DNA from: an uncultured Bacilli bacterium
Lineage (GTDB): Bacteria; Bacillota_I; Bacilli_A; RF39; UBA660
Direction: 5' to 3'
Assembly: GCA_947626445.1 (NCBI GenBank)
Contig: CANQSC010000048.1
Location: forward strand, 1-8,557
DNA: 8,557 nt
In this document: positions 1 through 7,029 of the stretch, one piece after another
Numbering within the stretch: the stretch's first letter is position 1
Layout of the letters: each line of letters begins with the position of its first letter
Made by a program: the position numbers and the translations under genes
The notes under the pieces: generated by a model
Databases searched by the model: none
What the model was told of the DNA's origin: nothing
The model's input: only the letters and a program-made list of their open reading frames with translations

Positions 1-813
1 CCTATATATGATAAGCCAATGATTTATTATCCTTTATCAACTTTAATGCTTGCGGGTATTAAAGACATATTAGTAATTACAACTAGAGAAGACCAAGATA
101 GTTTTAAAAGATTATTAAAAGATGGTCGTGATTTTGGCATTAAAATAACTTATCAAGTTCAAGAAAAACCAGAAGGGTTAGCCCAAGCCTTTTTAATAGG
201 TGAAGATTTTATTTTAGATGAACCTTGTGCCATGGTTTTAGGTGATAATATTTTCTATGGTAATAAATTTACGGAAATATTAGAACATGCTAAAATAAAT
301 GCTTATGAAGGTAAAGCTACTATTTTTGGTAGTCAAGTAAAAGATCCTGAGAGATTTGGTATTATGGAATTAGATGAAGAAAATAATGTTTTAAGTGTTG
401 AAGAAAAACCAAAATATCCTAAATCTAACTATGCCATTACGGGTTTATATTTTTATCCAAGTAAAGTAGCTGATGTTGCTAAAAATATAACTAAATCAGC
501 TAGGGGAGAGTATGAAATTACAACTTTAAATGAGATGTATTTAAATAAAGGGCTATTAAAAGCTGAAATCTTAGGGGAAGAATTTACTTGGTTTGATACG
601 GGAACTTTTGATAGTGAACTTGATGCTGCTAATATGATAAGAGCTATTGAAAAGAATAAAGATAAAATAATATGTTGTCCAGAACAAATTGCATATTATC
701 GGGGATGGATTAGTAAAGAACAACTAGAACAAAGAGCCGAGTTACTAAGTAAAAATGAATATGGCGAATATTTATTAAAATTAGTAAGAGCTACAAAGGA
801 GCCAAGAAGATGA
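1..813 (+). CDS. rfbA: Glucose-1-phosphate thymidylyltransferase RmlA, 5'-truncated by window edge
   Basis: First enzyme of dTDP-L-rhamnose synthesis: glucose-1-phosphate + dTTP gives dTDP-glucose + PPi in the cytosol. The frame is open from base 1, where it reads PIYDKPMIYYPLSTLMLAGI, the classic RmlA stretch just after the N-terminal nucleotide-binding loop. The ATG at 19 is therefore an internal Met, and roughly 25 residues (including the GGxGTRL loop) lie upstream of the window. Visible family motifs are EKPEGLAQAF, VLGDNIFYG, the VEEKP segment, NYAITGLYFY and WFDTGTFDSELDAANMI, followed by the usual C-terminal helical tail (GWISKEQLEQRAELL). The 270 visible residues plus the missing head match the usual length of about 290. 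The gene ends in TGA inside an ATGA overlap with rfbB, so the two are translationally coupled. I see no internal damage. Confidence 0.96.
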   Translation, partial: PIYDKPMIYYPLSTLMLAGIKDILVITTREDQDSFKRLLKDGRDFGIKITYQVQEKPEGLAQAFLIGEDFILDEPCAMVLGDNIFYGNKFTEILEHAKINAYEGKATIFGSQVKDPERFGIMELDEENNVLSVEEKPKYPKSNYAITGLYFYPSKVADVAKNITKSARGEYEITTLNEMYLNKGLLKAEILGEEFTWFDTGTFDSELDAANMIRAIEKNKDKIICCPEQIAYYRGWISKEQLEQRAELLSKNEYGEYLLKLVRATKEPRR

Positions 814-1829
814 AATATTTAGTTACTGGTGGGTCTGGATTCATTGGTAGTAATTTCTTGCATTATGTTACTAAAAAATATCCTTTAGATGAATATGTTT
901 GTTTAGATGCTTTAACTTATGCGGGAAATTATCATAACATTGAAAACTTAGAAAACTTAAGTAATTATAAATTTGTATATGGTGATATTACTAACCGTGA
1001 ATTTATTTTAGAATTATTTCAAAAAGAAAAATTTGATGTGGTAATCAATTTTGCGGCTGAATCTCATGTTGATAATTCTATTAAAAACCCAACAATTTTT
1101 TTAACAACTAATATAATTGGAACTCAAAATCTTTTAGAAGCATCCTTAAAAAATCAAATTAAAAGATATCATCAAATATCTACTGATGAAGTTTATGGTG
1201 ATTTGCCACTTGATCGACCTGATTTGTTATTTACCGAAAATTCGCCTATTAAAACGTCAAGTCCTTATTCAACAAGTAAAGCTAGTGCTGATTTATTAGT
1301 TATGGCTTACTATCGAACTTTTGGACTTCCTGTTACGATTAGTCGTTGCTCGAATAATTATGGACCTTATCAATTTCCTGAAAAATTAATACCTGTTGTA
1401 ATATCTAAGGCTTTAAATGATGAACAAATACCGGTTTATGGAACCGGAGAAAATATTAGAGATTGGATTCATGTCCATGACCATAATGTTGGTGTTGATT
1501 TAATTGTTAGAAATGGTCAAGTTTGTGAAGTTTATAATTTAGGGGGTAGAAGTGAAAAAACTAATTTAGAATTAGTTAAAATTATATTAAAAGAATTAAA
1601 AAAGAGTGAAGAATTAATTAGTTTTGTAGAAGATCGTAAAGGTCATGATTTAAGATATGCTATTGATTGTAGTAAAATTGAAAATGAGTTAGATTTTAAA
1701 AGAAGTTATCAATTTGAAGATGGCATAAAAGAAACTATTTTATGGTATTTAAATAATGCTATGTGGTTAGAACAAATAAAAAGTAAAGAATATCAAAATG
1801 CTTATCAAAGGAAACGGGAGGTAAAATGA
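810..1829 (+). CDS. rfbB: dTDP-glucose 4,6-dehydratase RmlB
   Basis: Second step of the rhamnose pathway: NAD-dependent conversion of dTDP-glucose to dTDP-4-keto-6-deoxyglucose. It is an extended short-chain dehydrogenase of 339 residues, normal for the family. The Rossmann motif GGSGFIG is at residues 7-13. The catalytic STDEVYGD segment is at 124-131, with T125, D126 and E127 providing the dehydratase-specific Asp-Glu pair. YSTSK at 153-157 supplies the catalytic Tyr and Lys. SNNYGPYQFPEKLIP (181-195) and GENIRDWIHVHD (213-224) are further family signatures. The start ATG overlaps the rfbA stop as ATGA, with AGGAG at about 797-801 as ribosome site. The 3' end overlaps the next start by four bases. 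All key residues are present. Confidence 0.97.
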   Translation: MKYLVTGGSGFIGSNFLHYVTKKYPLDEYVCLDALTYAGNYHNIENLENLSNYKFVYGDITNREFILELFQKEKFDVVINFAAESHVDNSIKNPTIFLTTNIIGTQNLLEASLKNQIKRYHQISTDEVYGDLPLDRPDLLFTENSPIKTSSPYSTSKASADLLVMAYYRTFGLPVTISRCSNNYGPYQFPEKLIPVVISKALNDEQIPVYGTGENIRDWIHVHDHNVGVDLIVRNGQVCEVYNLGGRSEKTNLELVKIILKELKKSEELISFVEDRKGHDLRYAIDCSKIENELDFKRSYQFEDGIKETILWYLNNAMWLEQIKSKEYQNAYQRKREVK

Positions 1830-3337
1830 AAGTATTAGTTACAGGGGTTACTGGACAATTAGGATACGATGTTTATCAAGAATGTTTAAAAAGAGGTTAT
1901 GAAGTTGTAGGCTGTGGAAGAAAAGATGAATATAATTTAGAATTTTATCAAAAACTTGATTTATTAAATATTACTTTATTAGAAGAAAAAATAAAAGAAA
2001 TAAATCCTGATGTCATTATTCATTGTGCAGCTTGGACTAAAGTTGATGATGCTGAAAAAGAAGAAAATAAAAATGAAGTTTTTAGAAGTAATTATAGTAG
2101 TACTAAAAATTTAGCTAAAATTTGTCATGATCTCTCTGCTAAAATGATTTATCTTAGTACCGATTATGTTTTTGATGGTTTAGGTAACAAGCCTTGGTCA
2201 AGTGATAGTAAAACAACATCACCTTTAAATTATTATGGTCTAAGTAAAAGTGCTGGAGAAGATGCTGTAAGACAATATTTAGATAAATATTATATTGTTC
2301 GTATATCTTGGGTCTTTGGTATAAATGGTAAAAACTTTTTAAAGACAATGTTAAATGTTAGTAAAAATCATGATGAAGTAAAAGTTGTTAATGACCAAAT
2401 AGGAAGACCGACTTATACTAAGGATTTAGCTCGTCTTTTACTTGATATGGCTAGTAAAGAAGAGTACGGAATATATCATGCTACTAATGAAGGAGAATAT
2501 ATTTCTTGGTATGATTTAACTAAATACTTATATCAAGAAGCTGGGATAAATACTAAAGTTACGCCGGTTACTACTGAAGAATATGGAACAACTTTAGCTA
2601 AAAGGCCTAAAAATAGTCGTTTAGATACCAGTAAATTACAAGAAAAAGGTTTTGAACCTTTACCAAATTGGCAAACTGCCGTTAAAAGATACTTAAAAGA
2701 ATTAAATATAGAAAAAGAAAAGGAAAGTGAAAAAATGAGTCAAATTAGTGTTAATAAATGTCCAATCGAAGGACTATATGAAATAACACCTACAGTTCAT
2801 GGTGATGACAGGGGATATTTTATGGAAACTTATAATGCTAGAGATTTAGCAAGTTTTGGATTAAATATGAATTTTGTTCAAGATAATCAAAGCTGTTCTA
2901 AAAAGGGTGTTTTAAGAGGATTACATTTTCAAAAAGAATATCCTCAAGGCAAACTTGTTAGAGTAATTAATGGTAAAGTCTTTGATGTTGCTGTTGATTT
3001 AAGAGCTGACAGTAGTACTTATGGTAAATGGTATGGGGTAATATTATCAGCTGAAAATAAAAAACAATTTTATATTCCGGAAGGTTTTGCTCATGGTTTT
3101 CTAGTTTTAAGTGATACTGCTGAATTTTGTTACAAATGTACAGATTTTTATCATCCAGGTGATGAAAGTGGTCTTGCCTGGAATGACCCAAATATTAATA
3201 TAGCGTGGCCAGAAGTTGTTGGTAATTATCCTGGTAATGCTACTGCTTCAAATTATACTTTAGAAGATGGAACACCACTTTCTTTAAGTGAAAAAGATCA
3301 AAAATGGTTAACATTAGAAAGAACTTTTAAATTTTAA
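1826..3337 (+). CDS. rfbD-rfbC: Bifunctional fusion: dTDP-4-dehydrorhamnose reductase (RmlD) + 3,5-epimerase (RmlC)
   Basis: One 503-residue reading frame carries the last two rhamnose enzymes. Residues 1 to about 292 are RmlD, the NAD(P)H-dependent reductase that yields dTDP-L-rhamnose: GVTGQLG nucleotide loop (7-13), HCAAWTKVDDAE (66-77), STDYVFDG with T112, and Y137-x3-K141 as catalytic pair. A charged linker (about 293-303, rich in Lys and Glu) leads to RmlC, the cupin epimerase, from M304. By comparison with Salmonella RmlC the active-site residues are H367 (RGLHFQ), K376, H423 (GFAHGF), Y436 and D491, all present. The order is reversed relative to the reactions, since RmlC acts before RmlD. 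GGGAGG (1816-1821) is the ribosome site for the first ATG. Another AGGA-containing site precedes M304 (ATG at 2735), so free RmlC may also be made. Separate genes are the more familiar arrangement. Confidence 0.95.
   Translation: MKVLVTGVTGQLGYDVYQECLKRGYEVVGCGRKDEYNLEFYQKLDLLNITLLEEKIKEINPDVIIHCAAWTKVDDAEKEENKNEVFRSNYSSTKNLAKICHDLSAKMIYLSTDYVFDGLGNKPWSSDSKTTSPLNYYGLSKSAGEDAVRQYLDKYYIVRISWVFGINGKNFLKTMLNVSKNHDEVKVVNDQIGRPTYTKDLARLLLDMASKEEYGIYHATNEGEYISWYDLTKYLYQEAGINTKVTPVTTEEYGTTLAKRPKNSRLDTSKLQEKGFEPLPNWQTAVKRYLKELNIEKEKESEKMSQISVNKCPIEGLYEITPTVHGDDRGYFMETYNARDLASFGLNMNFVQDNQSCSKKGVLRGLHFQKEYPQGKLVRVINGKVFDVAVDLRADSSTYGKWYGVILSAENKKQFYIPEGFAHGFLVLSDTAEFCYKCTDFYHPGDESGLAWNDPNINIAWPEVVGNYPGNATASNYTLEDGTPLSLSEKDQKWLTLERTFKF
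2718..2737 (+). promoter_or_regulatory. Possible internal ribosome site and start codon for free RmlC
   Basis: Inside the rfbD-rfbC fusion the sequence AAAGGAAAGTGA (2718-2729) lies a few bases before an in-frame ATG at 2735-2737, the exact point where standalone RmlC proteins begin (MSQIS...). What is seen is an AGGA element about 10 bases before the ATG. Its use as a second translation start is inferred. The purine run also encodes the Lys/Glu linker, so it may be only a coding coincidence. Confidence 0.4.
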
Positions 3338-3339
3338 TT

Positions 3340-4081
3340 ATGAAAAATATTGCGGTAATATTTGCTGGTGGTGCTGGAAAAAGAATGGGCTGTGAAATAC
3401 CGAAACAATTTTTTAAAGATACAGGGTAAAGAAATAATTGTTCATACCCTTGAATTATTTGAAATTAATAAAAATATTGATGAAATATATGTGGCATGTA
3501 TTGAAGATGGTGTAGAATATTTAAAAGAATTAATTGATAAATATAATATTTCTAAAGTAAAAAAAGTTTTTCCAGGTGGAAAAAGTGGTCAAGATTCAAT
3601 TTTTCTTGCCCTTCAAGAAATAAAAAAAGATTATGATGATGCAATTGTATTAATCCACGATGGAGTAAGACCATTAGTAAGTGATGAAACAATTAATAAA
3701 TGCATCAATGGTGTCAAGTATTATGGAAGTGCTATTACGGTAATTCCCTGTTTTGAAACACCTATTATGAGTTTAGATGATATGACTGTAGAAAAAATGC
3801 CCCTTAGAAAATTAATGTATACAGCTCAAGCCCCTCAGTGTTTTTATTTAAATGATATCTATAATATGCATTTAAAAGAAAGAAAAATTAATCCTAATTA
3901 TGAAGGAATATCTGATTCATGTGGATTAATGTTTAAAAATGGAATTAAATGTCATCTTGTAAAGGGAAATAATGGTAATATTAAAGTAACAACACCTGAA
4001 GACTATTGTACTTTATTAGGCAATTATATAGCAGATGATTATAGTCAATTTATGAAATTAGAAAAAAAAATAAAACGTTAG
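3340..4081 (+). pseudogene. IspD/TarI-family cytidylyltransferase with a +1-base frameshift near codon 24
   Basis: The natural start is the ATG at 3340, two bases after the rfbD-rfbC stop. It reads MKNIAVIFAGGAGKRMG then EIPKQFF and hits TAA at 3427-3429. The rest of the protein continues in the +1 frame from about 3410 to TAG at 4079-4081. Removing one T from the T6 run at 3409-3414 restores PKQFLKIQGKEI and a 246-residue protein, a normal length. Family marks on both sides of the break: the AGGAGKRMG loop and PKQ at the N-terminus; IHDGVRPL, AQAPQCF and NIKVTTPEDY further on. The family transfers CMP from CTP to methylerythritol phosphate (IspD) or ribitol phosphate (TarI). The operon position favours a polyol-phosphate, wall-polymer role, but this cannot be settled by eye. 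No clear ribosome site precedes the ATG, so coupling to rfbD-rfbC is likely. A sequencing or assembly error is possible. Confidence 0.85.
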
Positions 4082-4100
4082 TGATAAGCTAACTTTTTTT
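4077..4100 (+). terminator. Intrinsic terminator ending the rhamnose operon
   Basis: GTTAG (4077-4081) and CTAAC (4089-4093) form a five-pair stem with a 7-base loop, followed at once by seven Ts (4094-4100). The As upstream can pair with part of the T run, lengthening the stem. The left arm contains the stop codon of the cytidylyltransferase gene. The stem is short and only partly GC, but its position at the end of a tight operon supports it. Confidence 0.65.
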
Positions 4101-4101
4101 G

Positions 4102-4164
4102 GCCAAACTCGGAAGTAAAAACGTGCCAAACTCGGAAGTAAAAACGTGCCAAACTCGGAAGTAA
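4102..4164 (+). repeat. Three tandem copies of a 23-bp repeat upstream of the DUF4143 ATPase gene
   Basis: Copies lie at 4102-4124, 4125-4147 and 4148-4164. The first two are identical over all 23 bases, and the third keeps the first 17. The shared core is GCCAAACTCGGAAGTAA, and the remainder of the unit is an A run ending in ACGT. The units abut with no spacer. The core is richer in G and C than its surroundings. ACT and AGT within ACTCGGAAGT form only a minimal dyad, so the unit is essentially directional. The array starts one base after the T run of the operon terminator and ends about 24 bases before an extended -10 element. This fits an operator or iteron-like binding array for a protein, perhaps the adjacent ATPase, but that role is inference. 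Confidence 0.9.
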
Positions 4165-4187
4165 TACTATACTTTATTTAAAAAATA

Positions 4188-4196
4188 TGTTATCAT
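4188..4196 (+). promoter_or_regulatory. Extended -10 promoter for the DUF4143 ATPase gene
   Basis: TG (4188-4189), one base, then TATCAT (4191-4196) gives an extended -10 element with five of six consensus matches. No good -35 is visible 17 bases upstream (TATACT at 4168-4173 is poor), which is usual for TGn promoters. Transcription would begin near 4203, just ahead of the ribosome site AAGGGAG at 4207-4213. The tandem repeats end just before the -35 position. Confidence 0.5.
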
Positions 4197-4219
4197 TTTG
4201 TTAATGAAGGGAGATAAAT

Positions 4220-5482
4220 ATGGAAAAATATATGCCAAGAATAATGGATAGTGTTTTAACTAAGCGTTTAAAATTGTATGGAGCTATATTAATAACAGGT
4301 CCAAAATGGTGTGGAAAGTCCACTACTGCCAAGCAAATTGCTAAAAGTTATTTAGAACTACAAAATCCAGCAACAAGAAAAAATAATTTGGAAATAGCCC
4401 AAACGCGTCCAGATTTATTGTTAACTGGCGAAAAACCACGGTTAATCGATGAGTGGCAAGATGCTCCAATGCTTTGGGATGCAATTCGTTATGATATAGA
4501 TAATACTGGTTTAAAAAATCAATATATACTTACAGGTTCTGCAACTCCTAGAAAAGAACAACCGAAACATACTGGTACAGGAAGAATAATTAAATTATTT
4601 ATGAGAACAATGAGCCTTTATGAATCAAATGATTCTACAGGTGAAGTATCATTAGAAGATTTATTTAATCAAAAAAAAATAAATGGTTATTCTGATAAAG
4701 AATTAGAAGATATTGCTTTTTTATGTGCAAGAGGTGGTTGGCCGGATTCTTTAACTGCAGATAATGAAGGAGCATTAATAATAGCAAGTGATTATTTAGA
4801 ATCAGTAATATCAAATGATATTAATACAGTTGACGAAATTACTAGAAATCCTACAAGATTAAGAATAATATTAAAAAGTCTTGCAAGAAATATTTGTACT
4901 ACCGCCAATTTGACTACAATTAAGGAAGATACATTATACAATGATGCTGAAATTTCTGAAAAAACAATTGCTGATTACTTAAATGCTTTATCAAAATTAT
5001 ATATAATAGATGATGTAATGGCATGGAAGCCAAAATTACGAAGTAAAACTGATATTCGCACGACAAATAAAAGATGCTTTGTTGATCCATCATTAGCTGT
5101 AGCTGCTTTAGGTGCCAGTGATAAAGATTTATTGATGGATTTTAAAACATTTGGACTTATATTTGAAGCCTTATGCTTAAGAGATTTAAAAATTTATGCT
5201 GACTGTTTAAATGGCGATGTATTTTTTTACCGAGATAAATCTGGTTTAGAGTGTGATGCAATTATTCATTTAAAAAATGGAAATTGGGGAGCTATTGAAA
5301 TTAAAATTGGTTCTGATGAATCTATTGAAGAAGCTGCTAAAAATTTATTGAAATTAGAAAATGTTATTGATACAGATAAAATGAAAAAACCATCATTTTT
5401 AATGATTTTAACTGCTGGAAAAATAGCATATCAAAGAGAAGATGGCATCTATGTCGTACCAATTACTACTTTAAAAATGTAA
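4220..5482 (+). CDS. AAA+ ATPase with C-terminal DUF4143 domain
   Basis: This 420-residue protein belongs to the AAA_14/DUF4143 group of P-loop ATPases, a widespread and often patchily distributed family without a settled function. Walker A is GPKWCGKST (27-35), Walker B is RLIDEW (74-79), and YILTGSATP (102-110) matches the sensor strand. GRIIKLFMRTMSLYES (121-136) carries the conserved Arg of the family. A winged-helix-like segment (about 244-266, SEKTIADYLNALSKLYIIDD) follows. The C-terminus holds CFVDPSLAVAALG (286-298), FGLIFEALCLRDL (311-323), and a D346...E360-I-K362 pattern resembling the PD-(D/E)xK nuclease fold. No signal peptide or membrane segment is seen, so it is cytosolic. AAGGGAG six bases before the ATG fixes the start. 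It is a single gene with its own promoter and upstream repeats, between polysaccharide genes it has no evident link to. By eye it uses the Ala codon GCA more than the rfb genes do, consistent with separate origin. Confidence 0.9.
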   Translation: MEKYMPRIMDSVLTKRLKLYGAILITGPKWCGKSTTAKQIAKSYLELQNPATRKNNLEIAQTRPDLLLTGEKPRLIDEWQDAPMLWDAIRYDIDNTGLKNQYILTGSATPRKEQPKHTGTGRIIKLFMRTMSLYESNDSTGEVSLEDLFNQKKINGYSDKELEDIAFLCARGGWPDSLTADNEGALIIASDYLESVISNDINTVDEITRNPTRLRIILKSLARNICTTANLTTIKEDTLYNDAEISEKTIADYLNALSKLYIIDDVMAWKPKLRSKTDIRTTNKRCFVDPSLAVAALGASDKDLLMDFKTFGLIFEALCLRDLKIYADCLNGDVFFYRDKSGLECDAIIHLKNGNWGAIEIKIGSDESIEEAAKNLLKLENVIDTDKMKKPSFLMILTAGKIAYQREDGIYVVPITTLKM

Positions 5483-5505
5483 AATAATGGTATTTTCTGG
5501 TTTGT

Positions 5506-5534
5506 TTTACTTTCTTTTTAATTCATGATATAAT
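5506..5534 (+). promoter_or_regulatory. Sigma-A-type promoter for the LCP-vanZ transcript
   Basis: A perfect -10 TATAAT (5529-5534) is preceded by TGA, making it an extended -10. TTTACT (5506-5511) sits exactly 17 bases upstream as a four-of-six -35. Transcription should start near 5541. This gives a short leader with AGAGG (5545-5549) ten bases before the ATG at 5560. It is the best promoter in the window. Confidence 0.8.
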
Positions 5535-5559
5535 CTTCTAGAAAAGAGGTTGTAGAAAA

Positions 5560-7029
5560 ATGCAGAATAAAAGAAAAAAGAAAAAGAGTTTAAAATATGT
5601 GGTTGCTAGTAAAGTTATATGGGTATTATCAATTATCTTAATGCTTGTGTTAGGATATTTTGTTTTTGATGCAAATATATTGCCATTTAAATTTTTTATG
5701 GCCGTAGTAATTGTTTTAATTGTTTTAGGATGTATTCATGGTTTAATTGTATTTAAAAAGCATACTAAAAAAGCGGTTTTAATAACCATTGATATTTTTG
5801 CCGTTTTATTCATGCTTATTGAAGGATATGCTATTTATCAAATTAATGATACTATTTCTTTTTTAAGAAGTAATTTAGGTGCTCATTTTGAAACTAATGT
5901 CTATAATATTTTAGTAAACACTAATTCTTCTTATGAAAAAGTAGAAGATATTACTGACCATACGGTTAAAACTGTTAAAGATTTAGATGATTTAACTGAA
6001 TATGAAAGAGCAATTAAACGTAAAGCAAATGTTGAAATTGAATATGTTGATGATATTATTAGTTTAATGGATGAAGTAAAAGAAGATAATGAATTAATTG
6101 TTATAGTTAATTCTGGTAATTATGACGCTAAAATAGAAGTTGATGATGAATACGAAGAGAAAGTAAAAGTTTTAGATACAATTACGATAACTACTGAAAA
6201 AAGAGTAACTGATACAGGAATTGATGTTACTAAAGACCCATTTGTATTATATTTAAGTGGAATAGATACTAGAAGTAATTATTTACCATCTAGAAGTTTA
6301 AGTGATGTAAATATTATTCTCGCAATTAATCCTAATACTAGAAATATCTTAATGATTCATATTCCAAGAGATTATTATGTTCAACTTCATGGAACTGAAG
6401 GATTAAAAGATAAATTAACTCATTCAGGAACTATTGGGGGAATTGAATTATCTATGGCAACAATTGAAGATTTATTAGAAATTAAAATACCTTATTATTT
6501 AAGAGTTAACTTTAATGCGGTTGTTAATTTAGTCGATGCTATAGGAGGTTTAAATATTAATTCAGATGTTGATTATTCCTTTAATTGTTGGACAAATCAT
6601 AGTTGTACATTCTATCCAGGCTTAAATAATGTTGGTGGAGCTTGTGCTCTAGCATTTGCAAGAGAACGTCATGCTTATGATACAGGTGATCGTCATCGCG
6701 GTGAAAACCAAGAACAAGTAATTAGTTTAATTATTGATAAAGTAACAAGTTCAAGCACTATTATTAGTAGTTATAATGATATTTTAGGAGCTTTAGATGG
6801 AACATTTGAAACCAACTTAACTTCCGATGATATAACAAGCTTAGTTAAAATGCAATTAGATGATATGAGAGGATGGCATATTGAAACTAAAAATGTTGAT
6901 GGCAGTGGAAATACCTTACCAACTTATAGTTATCCTAGTCAAAACTTATATGTAATGGAACCAAAGATGGAAACAGTAACAGAAGCAATTGCTAAATTAA
7001 ATGAAGTATTGGAAACCCCAGATGAATAG
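5560..7029 (+). CDS. LytR-CpsA-Psr (LCP) family wall-polymer ligase
   Basis: LCP proteins transfer undecaprenyl-linked glycopolymers (teichoic acid, capsule, rhamnose polymers) onto peptidoglycan at the outer membrane face. This one has 489 residues: a very basic N-terminus (KRKKKKS), three predicted membrane helices (about 17-36, 43-65, 72-94), an extracellular accessory region (about 95-225), and the LCP core from about 228. Core motifs are LSGIDTR (232-238), SLSDVNIILAINP (246-258), IHIPRDYYV (266-274), KLTHSG, the segment PYYLRVNFNAVVNLVDAIGG (311-330), and FARERHAYDTGDRHRGENQ (366-384). These supply the Asp and Arg residues that bind the pyrophosphate lipid head. The three-helix topology plus accessory region recalls CpsA-like members rather than single-helix TagT/U/V. 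Cys343 and Cys349 in a short loop could form a disulfide. It has its own strong promoter and overlaps the VanZ gene. The nearby rhamnose genes suggest a rhamnose-containing polymer as substrate, which is inference. Confidence 0.93.
   Translation: MQNKRKKKKSLKYVVASKVIWVLSIILMLVLGYFVFDANILPFKFFMAVVIVLIVLGCIHGLIVFKKHTKKAVLITIDIFAVLFMLIEGYAIYQINDTISFLRSNLGAHFETNVYNILVNTNSSYEKVEDITDHTVKTVKDLDDLTEYERAIKRKANVEIEYVDDIISLMDEVKEDNELIVIVNSGNYDAKIEVDDEYEEKVKVLDTITITTEKRVTDTGIDVTKDPFVLYLSGIDTRSNYLPSRSLSDVNIILAINPNTRNILMIHIPRDYYVQLHGTEGLKDKLTHSGTIGGIELSMATIEDLLEIKIPYYLRVNFNAVVNLVDAIGGLNINSDVDYSFNCWTNHSCTFYPGLNNVGGACALAFARERHAYDTGDRHRGENQEQVISLIIDKVTSSSTIISSYNDILGALDGTFETNLTSDDITSLVKMQLDDMRGWHIETKNVDGSGNTLPTYSYPSQNLYVMEPKMETVTEAIAKLNEVLETPDE

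Noticed and set aside
2154..2348. Open minus-strand frame of 64 codons inside rfbD-rfbC
   Set aside because: It is antisense to a clear RmlD coding region, has no ribosome site, and its sequence is the composition-driven shadow of the real frame.
2967..3191. Open minus-strand frame of 74 codons inside the RmlC part
   Set aside because: Antisense to conserved RmlC residues, rich in His/Gln/Tyr from reversed codons, with no initiation signal.
3406..3420. Programmed ribosomal frameshift in the cytidylyltransferase
   Set aside because: The needed shift is +1 (or -2), not the -1 favoured by an X-XXY-YYZ slippery site. The family is not known to use frameshifting, and a T6 run is short for transcriptional slippage. 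A plain indel is simpler, though not excluded.
4102..4164. CRISPR array
   Set aside because: The units abut directly with no variable spacers, only 2.7 copies exist, and no cas gene is nearby.
5481..5496. Terminator after the DUF4143 gene (AAAATA/TATTTT hairpin)
   Set aside because: The stem is six A-T pairs only and is followed by CTGG rather than a T run. It is too weak to call.
7001..7021. ATG at 7001 as the vanZ start
   Set aside because: No ribosome site precedes it. The ATG at 7022 has GGAAA at good spacing and gives a typical N-terminus.
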